The notes under the pieces are model-generated. The model had not been told where the DNA came from. It made no database searches and saw only the letters and a list, made by a program, of their open reading frames with translations. Position numbers and translations under genes: made by a program. DNA of 64,000 nt from SB11 sp943370295 (GTDB lineage Bacteria; Bacteroidota; Bacteroidia; UBA8524), in NCBI GenBank assembly GCA_943370295.1, contig CALRQL020000002.1:372001-436000 (forward strand), given 5' to 3'. The stretch's first letter is position 1, and every line of letters starts with the position of its first letter. Shown here one piece after another: positions 37,301 to 45,300 of the stretch.

Positions 37301-38159
37301 GGATAAAGATTTTAAACCAATGACTAACGGTGACCAAGGTCGCAGCTGGTTCCCCGGTTATGCAATCAACCTTGAAACAGGCGAAAGGCTTAACATTATC
37401 TTTGGTGAAGACTCTAACTTGCCTAACGAAAACGGTACCGATATGATTTGGAACCCAACCGGTAACTTGTCATCATCACAAGGTATTGTGTTAGGTGGTA
37501 AACACTACTTCTACATTATGGGCAGCTATAGGGCTGTAAACTTTAAAGGACCTATTTACGACGAAGGAGCTACTTACCAACCAATGCTTTCATCAAACAG
37601 CGTGCTTGATCGCAGGCGTGTGTTTGCACAAGCTATGTATGTGATGCCAGCACTTGCTGAAACAGGCTTTAACCTTAAGAGTGGTATTCCTCCTTATGAA
37701 GTTAGAATACGTATCAGAGCTTCTAAACCTTATCAAAACTATAACGCTGCTGGTGATAGCATAAACAAAAATCAACCTTTGTTTGCCTTCAACACCAACG
37801 ATATTGTTGCCAATCCAAACTCAGACAATGCTAAACGCAGTGCTCTTGATTTGATAGGTGTTGTTCCTAACCCATACTACGCATATTCACAATATGAAGG
37901 TAGCAGGTTGGATAACAGGGTGAAGTTTATCAACCTGCCACAAAAAACAACCATTAAAATTTTCACCTTCAACGGTACATTAGTGCGCACAATTAAGAAG
38001 GATGACGAATCAACCTCTGTTGATTGGGATTTGAAAAACCAAGCCAACGTGCCAATTGCATCGGGTATGTATATTATACACGTTGATGCCGAAGGCGTAG
38101 GTACTAAAATCTTGAAATGGTTTGGTATTATGAGGCAGATAGATTTGGATACCTTCTAA
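34380..38159 (+). CDS. Large secreted protein with FlgD/T9SS-like C-terminus
   Basis: 1259 residues. Signal peptide about 1-24 (LVSVAVMLFAGSNLMAK). An N-terminal block (about 50-140) has NNVRARILNGGDMWWDL and NSLFAGAIWIGGLDPGG. Acidic calcium-binding-like stretches follow (NGDDDDEGILGYG, DANGDAIYDVSSG). The last 100 residues (VVPNPYYAYSQYEG, KIFTFNGTLVRTIKKDD, IASGMYIIHVDAEG, TKILKWFGIMR) resemble the FlgD-like immunoglobulin fold used as a T9SS sorting signal, with a short extra tail. It is probably exported by T9SS and surface-exposed. No enzymatic motif recognised. It is 21 bases after a TonB receptor gene and 21 bases before a PorV-family gene. Confidence 0.8.
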   Translation: MRIINIKALVSVAVMLFAGSNLMAKEVIGLPTSVGGQKLQRKAAACEPATFQADLDINNVRARILNGGDMWWDLNSVAKYEIPKVNDANTIRKNSLFAGAIWIGGLDPGGNLKVAAMTYRQSGSDYYPGPLDTGGSASTEAGRCKFYDKIFKINRTDIMAFSDSGVAPTDDIRNYPGNGDINFKESRVIAPFFDANGDAIYDVSSGTDYPVLDPTRPSDKNKPEDQPDQMLTFVYNDKGNIHSETSGIPIGLELVTTAFGFKTNDEINNMTFYKTKITNRSRDAVRDCYFGQWVDADLGNYSDDYVGCDTSRDLGFCYNGDDDDEGILGYGTNPPSVGTDFFEGPRNEAGQELGLAKFVYYNNDFSVIGNPTLAEHYYGYLRGLWKDNSPVTYGGNGYNTGSRTDFMFPDDPAKAGGWHEKSAGNTPGDRRYIQSSGPFTLEPGAVNYVTVGVVWARATTGGATGSLSLLRLASDKAQKLFNNNFDIIDGPDAPIVQITELDRELIMTFTGTNSPRVERYSESVIGGNGQELRYKFQGYLVYQLKDASVTAADLTNIDKARLVFQCDIKDETAQIINQEFDDVVGVTVPVEKVNGSNTGIQHTFKLAEDLFAAGDKRLVNFKTYHYLIMSYAHLTNDPNDDLQFLGGRLIATSRGIPHKSEPRGSGTEIGANYGDGPSITRISGRGNGGIALELDEESENAILNASSAHVPRIKYKGGSGPFNIKVIDPFKIQRGDYELRFVDSVHLNSTAFRFQDSITNPFRSRWVLTNTTTGQSVLSDTVINIDNEQVIPQWGISLTIKQVVGPGDPDNLTDNSNGFLSASMEFENDEKPWLTGLQDNDAFATSPTLSWFNWIRAGRNGSPSYADVYAHDFANAGNPLDPRERWEKMLDGRIAPYALAARAPANASGRTTYGPAYSQQPLTDNPYNELASVDIVITPDKSKWTRCAVVEMSEDPLLSLGNAEKFQLRRSPSLDKDFKPMTNGDQGRSWFPGYAINLETGERLNIIFGEDSNLPNENGTDMIWNPTGNLSSSQGIVLGGKHYFYIMGSYRAVNFKGPIYDEGATYQPMLSSNSVLDRRRVFAQAMYVMPALAETGFNLKSGIPPYEVRIRIRASKPYQNYNAAGDSINKNQPLFAFNTNDIVANPNSDNAKRSALDLIGVVPNPYYAYSQYEGSRLDNRVKFINLPQKTTIKIFTFNGTLVRTIKKDDESTSVDWDLKNQANVPIASGMYIIHVDAEGVGTKILKWFGIMRQIDLDTF

Positions 38160-38180
38160 TCACTTTAATGGAAATTTAAC

Positions 38181-39290
38181 ATGAAAAAACTTATAAAGCA
38201 TACGTTGATAGTAGCAGGTATTACAGCCTGTGTTATAAATGCAAGGGGTGGTAACCCTGACCGTGCCGGACAAGCCGGGGCAACCGAACTGCAAGTGAAC
38301 AGTTGGGCCCGCAGCTCAGGCTGGGGCGGTGTAAACTCAGCCTCTATCAGGGGACTTGAGTCAACCACACTTAACGTAGCGGGTTTGGCCCACTTATCTT
38401 CTACCGAAGTAATTGCTGCCCGCACCAATTGGTTAGTTCCCTCGGGTATTAACATTAACAACATTGGTTTGGGCCAAAGGGTGAGCGAAAGCGGTGTATT
38501 GGCATTAACCATTACCTCAATAGGTTTTGGTGATATACCCATCACCACCGTTAGCCAGCCCGAAGGTGGTTTAGGTACTTTTAGGCCTCAGTTTATAAAC
38601 ATAGGCTTAGGATACGCTCACAGGTTCTCATCATCTATCACAGGTGGTTTATTACTAAGGGCAATATCACAAGAGGTAGTAAACGTTAAAGCACAAGGTT
38701 TTGCTATCGATGCTGGTATCCAATACGCTACCACATCAGTAAAACGTACCATTGGTAACCCTAAATTTTCTAAAGGTCGCTACCGTGAGGACATGCGTTT
38801 TGGTATTGCTTTGCGTAACGTAGGCCCCGACATGGTTTTCCGTGGCGATGGTTTATCAATTACCGGTACTATGAACGATGCTTCATACTCAAGCACTTTA
38901 GAAAACCGTGCAGCTAAATTCAACCTCCCCTCGTTGCTTAACATCGGTTTTGCATACGATTTCAGGTTGGATAAAGACAGCAACAGCTACTTCCACAGGT
39001 TAACAGCAGCTACCAACTTCACATCTAACACTTTTTCTAAAAACCAATTAGGTGTTGGTCTTGAATATTCTTACAAAGAGTTTATCATGTTCCGCGCCGG
39101 TTTTAATTACGAAGACGGATTGTTTGATGACGAGAACCGTACCAATGCACTAACCGGTTTTGCCGGTGGTGTTACCCTTGAGGTACCTTTCTCAAGCAAT
39201 ACAATTGGTATTGATTACTCATACCGTAGCACAAACCCCTTCCAGGGTATCCACTCGTTTGGGTTGCGCCTTGCTTTGGGTAATGACTGA
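38181..39290 (+). CDS. PorV/PorQ family outer membrane protein
   Basis: 369 residues. Signal peptide about 1-23. The N-terminus has GQAGATELQVNSWARSSGWGG followed by LESTTLNVAGLAHL, the pattern of PorV/PorQ proteins (FadL-like 14-strand barrels). The rest is alternating beta strands, ending SFGLRLALGND. PorV collects T9SS cargo by its C-terminal domain and delivers it to the PorU sortase; PorQ has a related role with PorZ. This copy sits directly behind a giant secreted protein, so it may be a dedicated shuttle for that protein (inference). Confidence 0.82.
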   Translation: MKKLIKHTLIVAGITACVINARGGNPDRAGQAGATELQVNSWARSSGWGGVNSASIRGLESTTLNVAGLAHLSSTEVIAARTNWLVPSGININNIGLGQRVSESGVLALTITSIGFGDIPITTVSQPEGGLGTFRPQFINIGLGYAHRFSSSITGGLLLRAISQEVVNVKAQGFAIDAGIQYATTSVKRTIGNPKFSKGRYREDMRFGIALRNVGPDMVFRGDGLSITGTMNDASYSSTLENRAAKFNLPSLLNIGFAYDFRLDKDSNSYFHRLTAATNFTSNTFSKNQLGVGLEYSYKEFIMFRAGFNYEDGLFDDENRTNALTGFAGGVTLEVPFSSNTIGIDYSYRSTNPFQGIHSFGLRLALGND

Positions 39291-39329
39291 TAACACGTAT
39301 TTGTTTTTTTAATATTCAATAACATAAAT

Positions 39330-39337
39330 TATTTTTG
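39330..39337 (+). promoter_or_regulatory. Promoter -7 box TATTTTTG upstream of greA
   Basis: Matches TAnnTTTG, 57 bases before the greA ATG and only 4 bases before a terminator-like hairpin, so the hairpin would sit at the very 5' end of the greA transcript. Confidence 0.45.
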
Positions 39338-39341
39338 CTGG

Positions 39342-39377
39342 AAAGTTCTGAGTTTCGGACTCAGAACTTTTCTTTTT
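39342..39377 (+). terminator. Terminator-like hairpin between the PorV-type gene and greA
   Basis: A perfect 11-bp stem (aaagttctgag at 39342-39352, ctcagaacttt at 39360-39370, 7-base loop) followed by ttcttttt. It is either the terminator of the upstream receptor-giant-PorV operon (52 bases after its stop) or, if the promoter box at 39330 is used, an attenuator in the greA leader. Confidence 0.8.
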
Positions 39378-39394
39378 GTTTAAAGCAAGCGATT

Positions 39395-39868
39395 ATGGCA
39401 GAGGTACATTATTTTACTAAAGAAGGATTAGACAAGCTTAAAGCTGAAGTCCACCACATGAAAACCGTTGAGCGACCCTCAATTTCAAGGCAAATTGCCG
39501 AGGCTAGGGACAAGGGCGACCTTTCGGAGAATGCAGAATACGATGCTGCCAAAGAGGCTCAAGGATTGCTTGAGGCTAAAATTGCCGAAATGGAGACCAT
39601 GCTGGCCAATGCACGATTGCTGGACGAGAGTTTGATTGATAACTCAAAAGTGATGATTTTGAGTAAGGTGACTCTTAAGAATTTGAAAAACAACGCTAAG
39701 ATTACTTATACTTTGGTGACTGAAAAAGAAGCCGATCTTAAAAGCGGTAAGATATCTGTTAAATCTCCTATCGGTGCAGGCCTTATTGGCAAAACGGTAG
39801 GCGAATCGGTACAGATACAAGCCCCCGCAGGCATATTGGAGTTTGAAGTACTTGAAATCGGACGCTAA
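39395..39868 (+). CDS. greA: Transcription elongation factor GreA
   Basis: About 157 residues from the ATG at 39395 (MAEVHYFTKEGLDKLKAEV). It has the N-terminal coiled coil with the acidic tip ARDKGDLSENAEYDAAKEAQ and the C-terminal FKBP-like domain ending IGKTVGESVQIQAPAG and EFEVLEI. It stimulates transcript cleavage by stalled RNA polymerase. A longer open frame begins at a TTG at 39335, but that covers the promoter box and hairpin. The stop overlaps the next start (TAATG). Confidence 0.94.
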   Translation: MAEVHYFTKEGLDKLKAEVHHMKTVERPSISRQIAEARDKGDLSENAEYDAAKEAQGLLEAKIAEMETMLANARLLDESLIDNSKVMILSKVTLKNLKNNAKITYTLVTEKEADLKSGKISVKSPIGAGLIGKTVGESVQIQAPAGILEFEVLEIGR

Positions 39869-40269
39869 TGGCAAGTATATTCACCAAAATCATTAACCGC
39901 GAAATTCCGGGCCATATAATTGCTGAAACCAGCGATTACATTGCTTTTTTAGATGTTTTTCCTTTGCGTATGGGCCACACTTTAGTAGTGCCTAAGCAAG
40001 AAGTTGATTACATTTTTGATATGGAAGACGATGCATTAGCAGGCTTGCAGCTATTTGCCAAAAAAGTAGCAAAAGCAGTAAAGTCGGCAGTGCCTTGCAA
40101 ACGTATTGGAGTTGCTGTGATTGGACTGGAAGTGCCGCATACACACATGCACTTAGTACCGATGGATGAGGTGGGTGATATTAATTTTACCAAGCCTAAA
40201 CTAAAACCCGAGGCAAGTGAGCTAAGTGCCGTTGCAACAGCAATAAAAACTGCTTACGAGGCATTATAA
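39868..40269 (+). CDS. HIT family (Hint-like) nucleotide-binding hydrolase
   Basis: 133 residues. It has the histidine-triad motif HTHMHLVP with H91, H93 and H95, plus the N-terminal IFTKIINREIPGHIIAE and LRMGHTLVVPK blocks of the Hint branch. It is probably a cytosolic adenosine phosphoramidase or AMP-lysine hydrolase. It is translationally coupled to greA, the stop of which overlaps its ATG, and is followed by a strong bidirectional terminator. Confidence 0.92.
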   Translation: MASIFTKIINREIPGHIIAETSDYIAFLDVFPLRMGHTLVVPKQEVDYIFDMEDDALAGLQLFAKKVAKAVKSAVPCKRIGVAVIGLEVPHTHMHLVPMDEVGDINFTKPKLKPEASELSAVATAIKTAYEAL

Positions 40270-40286
40270 AATCTCTAACCACTATA

Positions 40287-40318
40287 ACAAAAAAGGCCGC
40301 ATTTGCGGCCTTTTTTGT
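40287..40318. terminator. Bidirectional terminator
   Basis: A perfect 14-bp stem with an attt loop (acaaaaaaggccgc at 40287-40300, gcggccttttttgt at 40305-40318) with A- and T-runs built into the stem. It separates the convergent HIT and T9SS-protein genes and should work on both strands. Confidence 0.92.
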
Positions 40319-40344
40319 TTCAATAGCTTATTCTTTGTATCGTA

Positions 40345-41229
40345 TTATTCTTTGATGAAGCGGGTAGTGGCACCGTTAATAGTAATGATGTAACAACCTT
40401 TATCAAGGTGGGCCACATCAATAGAAGTGTGAGAAGTGGTGGTGCCGCTGATTAACTGTTTACCGGTGATATCAAGCACCGTATAAGGCAAACCGCTTTC
40501 AACTCCCCATACCGAAACTAAATTGGTAGCCGGGTTTGGATAAATAGCAATAGTAGTTGATGCAATAGGTTGTACGGCAACAGGTTGGTCAAAACTCACA
40601 AAATCAACCGTCAATTCTCCACCTAACTTAAAATTATTTTCCTTGCCCGATACAAGGGTGATCACCATCGAATCTGGGGTGGAAAACGTAATTTGTGAAA
40701 TGTCAACTACAAAAGGGAACATGCCGGGGCCGGTGGGAGCTAAAACAGTAGAACCGCCCGCATCAGCTATCGGGGTATTGTTTGCATTGTCGTAATGTTT
40801 AAACATTACCACAGCCATTGCCGAATCTGTAGTATCGGTTACAGTGAAATTATACAAGCCGTACAGCTTTGATTTAAAACTACCCGACCAAGGCACACCA
40901 CCCAGTAAAGGCAAGGTTCCGGTATCGCTAAGGCTCAAAGTAAAATCGCCGTTAATTAGCAAGCCCGGCACTGCATTTCCAAACACATTCAAGGTTTTAA
41001 TCTTCACTTGGTTAGAAATGGTGTTTGGGTATTGGGTCTTAGTAATAGCAGCACCAATAAACTCTGTAAGCCCGTTGCTGCTTGTCCAGCCTTCAGGCTC
41101 TTGCCAATCAAAAGGTGCAGGTTTCCCTGAAGGTGTCCATCGCTCAAAACCGCGATTAGTAATAGTGTCTTGCGCTGATATTGTGAAGCATAGCGCAAAA
41201 AGCGAAACGATAAGTAATGTTTTTTTCAT
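40345..41229 (-). CDS. Secreted protein with T9SS type A sorting domain
   Basis: 294 residues. Signal peptide 1-19 (LLIVSLFALCFTISAQ). The mature part (about 20-215) starts NRGFERWTPSGKPAPFDW, the form of carbohydrate-binding-like beta-sandwich domains at the N-terminus of other Bacteroidota secreted proteins; no catalytic motif is seen. The C-terminal 70 residues are a sorting domain with IYPNPATNLVSVWG, VLDITGKQL, LDKGCYIITI and the terminal TTRFIKE. Likely surface-attached or released; substrate unknown. Confidence 0.83.
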   Translation of the reverse strand: MKKTLLIVSLFALCFTISAQDTITNRGFERWTPSGKPAPFDWQEPEGWTSSNGLTEFIGAAITKTQYPNTISNQVKIKTLNVFGNAVPGLLINGDFTLSLSDTGTLPLLGGVPWSGSFKSKLYGLYNFTVTDTTDSAMAVVMFKHYDNANNTPIADAGGSTVLAPTGPGMFPFVVDISQITFSTPDSMVITLVSGKENNFKLGGELTVDFVSFDQPVAVQPIASTTIAIYPNPATNLVSVWGVESGLPYTVLDITGKQLISGTTTSHTSIDVAHLDKGCYIITINGATTRFIKE

Positions 41230-41252
41230 AGTAAATAATAGTTGGTTTCAGT

Positions 41253-41268
41253 GATAACATGCGTTATC
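41253..41268. promoter_or_regulatory. Inverted repeat upstream of the T9SS gene
   Basis: gataac-atgc-gttatc, 24 bases upstream of the minus-strand ATG at 41229. Symmetry and position suit an operator, but I cannot name a regulator. Confidence 0.3.
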
Positions 41269-41359
41269 TCAATTGCTGACAATATTACTTACCAAAAAGT
41301 TGTACGGATAACTAAACCCGATGAAGTATTAGAATTTTACCGTCAAACGCATAATAAAT

Positions 41360-42301
41360 TTACTCAAAACGTATATCGCAGGCAGGCAGAGCCTTTTTAA
41401 TACGTTCTTTTTCCTCAGGGCTAAAGTTATTACCTATGGCAATCAGCGTTTTAAGGTTTTTTAGTTTATGCAGGTTTTTAGGTAATACAGTTAACTGGTT
41501 AAAGCTAATCATTAATGATTCAAGTTTCTTTAACTGGGTAATACTTTCAGGTAGTTGCTTAAGGTTGTTTGAAGTTAAAACCAGCACATTAAGGTTTTTT
41601 AAATCATCAATATCATCACTCAAGTTTTCCAAGCCATTTCCTTCTAGGTATAAAGCATCCAGCTTTTTCATCGCTGTGATACTTTCAGGAAAACGGATAA
41701 TTTTATTGTAGTTCAACTCCAAATGCTTCAAGTTTTTAAGTTTTTTGGCACTTGCAGGCAAAGCATCTAAGCTATTATAGTTTGCTGTTAAAACTTGCAG
41801 CGATTTAAGTTTGCCAATAGAGGCAGGCAACTTCACCAACTTACACTTTTCAACATTCAGTTTTTTTAGTTTGGGTAACTCGGCAATCTCTTCAGGCAGG
41901 CTGTCGTACAGGTTTTTTTGCGCTTCAAGCACCTCAAGTTTCTTTAGTTGCTTAATTTTTGCAGGTATTACTTTAATCTGATTATCTCTAATCAATAATT
42001 CTTTCAATTCGGGCAACTCAAATAATTCGTCGCTAAGCACTTTAATTTCATTTTTCATCACACTATACGCCTGCAAGTTTTTAAACTTGCTAATGCCCTC
42101 AGGAATTTGCGAGAGGTATTGGTTGCGTTGGTTAAGGTGTACCACCTTTAGTGAGTCTTTTAAGGCCAGTTCAAAATTGCTGTAAACGTTTTTGGGGTCG
42201 TACAGGCTAAACTCACCTTCTTCAGTTTGTGAAAACAAAGGATTAAACACTAATAGAATATAAACAACTGATAGCAGGGCTTTTTGTATGTGGTTTTTCA
42301 T
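41360..42301 (-). CDS. Leucine-rich repeat protein
   Basis: 313 residues. Signal peptide about 1-24 (LLSVVYILLVFNPLFSQ). From about residue 55 to 300 there are roughly ten 23-residue leucine-rich repeats of the LPxxIxxLKxLxxLxxxxNxL type, for example LPEEIAELPKLKKLNVEKCK and LPESITQLKKLESLMISFNQ. No sorting domain or enzymatic domain is visible, so it is probably a periplasmic or outer-membrane-associated binding protein. It is followed by the downstream gene on the same strand after 130 bases. Partner unknown. Confidence 0.85.
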   Translation of the reverse strand: MKNHIQKALLSVVYILLVFNPLFSQTEEGEFSLYDPKNVYSNFELALKDSLKVVHLNQRNQYLSQIPEGISKFKNLQAYSVMKNEIKVLSDELFELPELKELLIRDNQIKVIPAKIKQLKKLEVLEAQKNLYDSLPEEIAELPKLKKLNVEKCKLVKLPASIGKLKSLQVLTANYNSLDALPASAKKLKNLKHLELNYNKIIRFPESITAMKKLDALYLEGNGLENLSDDIDDLKNLNVLVLTSNNLKQLPESITQLKKLESLMISFNQLTVLPKNLHKLKNLKTLIAIGNNFSPEEKERIKKALPACDIRFE

Positions 42302-42317
42302 GGGGTGTATTTGTATA

Positions 42318-42353
42318 AAAAGAAAAGGTTGCCAAACATGGCAACCTTTTCTT
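42318..42353 (-). terminator. Intrinsic terminator of the PhoX-like gene
   Basis: A perfect 15-bp stem (aagaaaaggttgcca at 42320-42334, tggcaaccttttctt at 42339-42353) with a 4-base loop. On the minus strand it continues into a T-rich run. It lies just after the stop of the large PhoX-like gene. Confidence 0.9.
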
Positions 42354-42373
42354 ATGATAACGTTCTTAAGATG

Positions 42374-45300
42374 TTAATTTTTTATAAACTGCAAATTAAC
42401 AAGGGTTCCTGCATCGTTAAGGCGCAGGATATAAACGCCGTTGGTTAAACCGTCAACATTTACAAGATAATTAACAGTAGCCGGTTTGGTACCGCTAAGC
42501 ACCACACGTCCGTTAATATCTACCACCTCATAAGCAAGTTCATTGGTTGATTTAATGGTCAACTCAGTGCTTACTGGGTTAGGGTACACTTGCAAACCAT
42601 CAATGGCAGAAATATCATTAATGCCTACATTTTGCAAGCCTACACGCCATTTAGCAGTATCGCTTTGGCAAGTGCTGCTTCCAACTTCAACAACTTTCAA
42701 GTCGCCGATAGCTTGGTTACCCCAAGTAACGCTGATAGCGTTTGAGTTTCCGCCCGATACTTGAGTACCGTTATCAACTGTCCAGTTATAAGTAGAACCT
42801 GCATTGTTAGCAACGCTGTAGTTTTGGGTGCTGCCGCGTTGTGCTACTGATGGTCCGGTGATTGAAGGAACAACAGGAGTTGAAAGCACGGTTACTGGCT
42901 TGCTTACTACGTCGCTGCAACCGTTTGCAGTAGTTTTTGTAAGAGATATGTTGTAGTTACCGGCTGCTGTATAGCTTTGGGTTGGGTTTGCCACAGTAGA
43001 AGTTTTGCCATTACCAAACTTCCATAAGTTGGTGCCGCCGCTTACGCTTTCTGTAAGGTTGAAGCTGTTACCTTTTAAACACTGGCTGGTATTACCGCCA
43101 ATGGTAAAGTTTGCATTTGCAGTGCCTGAAACAAAAGTTTCTTTACGGGCAACCACAATGGTTTTACTCACGTTAAATTTAACTGAAGCGCCGGTTACAT
43201 CGGTTTGAGACAAAGCATTGTTTGCAGGGCTTTGTATTGAGATAAACATATAACGGTAATCAGGTGAGAAAGTCATACCTGTTGGTTCTGAACCTACCGG
43301 AGTAATCATAAACAACTCTACTTTAGGGCTGGCTTGTGTGTGGTTTGGACGAATCATCCAAACGTGGTTACGGCTGCCATCTTGCAATACCCAAAGGTTA
43401 CCGCGGTCGTCAAATGTAAGGTTATCATTACCTGTGCCCCAAGGCTCAGAAATAATTTCAGAACCGGTATTGATACGGTAGTTCTTACCACCTACAAAAG
43501 TTTCAAAGTTAGATACAGTAGTTCCGTTATCAGTAAAGCGATAGGTGCGGCTGTTACCTTTTGCGGTAAAGTATATCTTACCATCCAAAGGACTGATTTC
43601 AACATCTTCAATACCGTTAAACATTGTACCGCCCAATGATGCGCCCAAAGCTTTGGTATTGTTACGATCAGCTTGGGTTGTATTGGGAACCAACACCCAA
43701 GTACCCACAGTACTGGTAGGCTCGTTGCTAACCAAACCGCTGTTTAGTTTCAACACATACAGCTTACCTGATGAAAGGTTGGTTTTTTGGTCGGCAATAA
43801 ACTTAAACACGTTGCTGCTGCCATCATCTTCACCGTAGTAAAGTGTCATGCTATCGTTTGCAACAACCACGTTTTCGTGGCTTACACGGCCTACAGCCCA
43901 AAGTTTTTCACGTTTTCCGTTTCCGTATTCTTTAACACGCTTAGTAGCGGGGTCAATCTCTACGTTCCAACCCACATCTTCGTACCCGTCATTGTTTGCA
44001 TCACCCGCAGCCATAGTTTCTTCACTGGTGATAACGGTACCCCAAGGAGTAACACCTCCAGAGCAGTTACGTTCAGTTTTTACCAATTCGCCTGTAAAAT
44101 CAACGGCACGGCTCGAGTCAACTATCCATTTGCCATTATTACAATCAAAGCGGATATCAAGCATTGAAACACCACCGGGGTTAGTTTCGTGGTTAACTGA
44201 TAGCCAACCGTTGGTGCTGCTACCGTTTTTAGGCACATAACCGGTAAAATCAAAGTTGCCGGGTACAGTTCCTGCTTGGTTTTTATAAGTTTCTCCTTGT
44301 GAGAAGATAGCTTGGAAAGCATGCGATGCCGGAATACCTACTGTATCAGTTTGGTCGGTAGGCAATAGTGAGGTAAAGCAAGAGATGTGCGTATCGCCGC
44401 TGCCCGTGCAGGCCAATGCGGGGGCATTACCAACGTTGGTACGGTTGTTAAGTTCAAGGTCGAACGTTAAATCTGAGCTTACGCTATCGTATTGGTGAAC
44501 CTCAGCTGCAATAATGTTCACACCGTTTTTAAGTAGTGTTTTAGGAATGTCTTTTAGGTAAAAAACTGATTCCATTGCACCTTCACTACGTTTGTTTGCT
44601 TTGGTAGTAAAGTCGATAGCTCCTGTTGGCATCGCACGACGGAATACCTCAGTACCATTGATATAGATAACAAAACCGTCATCGGCCAATACATTCATTT
44701 CAAGCGTATCTGCTAATGCAGCAACGCTGGTCACATTAAACGGTTTACGGAAATATGCGGTAGTGTATTTGTTATTAGAGTTAGGTCCAAATTTAAGTGT
44801 AGTACCTAAAACAGTTTCTCCGTATCCTAACACAGCCGGGCCAAAATTCCACAAAGTATCACCTTTGTATGCTTCGGCAGTCCAGTTATTGGCTGGTATA
44901 TAGCCGCTATCGTGGTAAGACCAGTTTGATTTTTTTGCAATAGGGAAGTTGGTAACAGGTATTTTAGGCTTAGGACCTGAAGGACCACCGTTACCGCCCA
45001 AATATTCAATAACAAGCGAAGCTGCACCGGGGTTATTACCGTCGGCAGATTCTACTTCACGTGTACCGGTACCTGTAATATAGAATGACATGGCGTTGCC
45101 GCTGTTCCATCCGCCGCGATTAACCAATGCTTGTACCAGATTTTTAAGGTTAGGAGTACGTTGGTCAGCAGTAGCAGCACCTACAGTACCCCACGAAGCA
45201 CCACTTACCGTCCACTGTACTGAGTCTGCACCCTTAGCACGGTTGGTAATATCAAACTTTGTTGCAGGGTTAAAGGTAACAGGGTTATCGTTGTTTTCAG

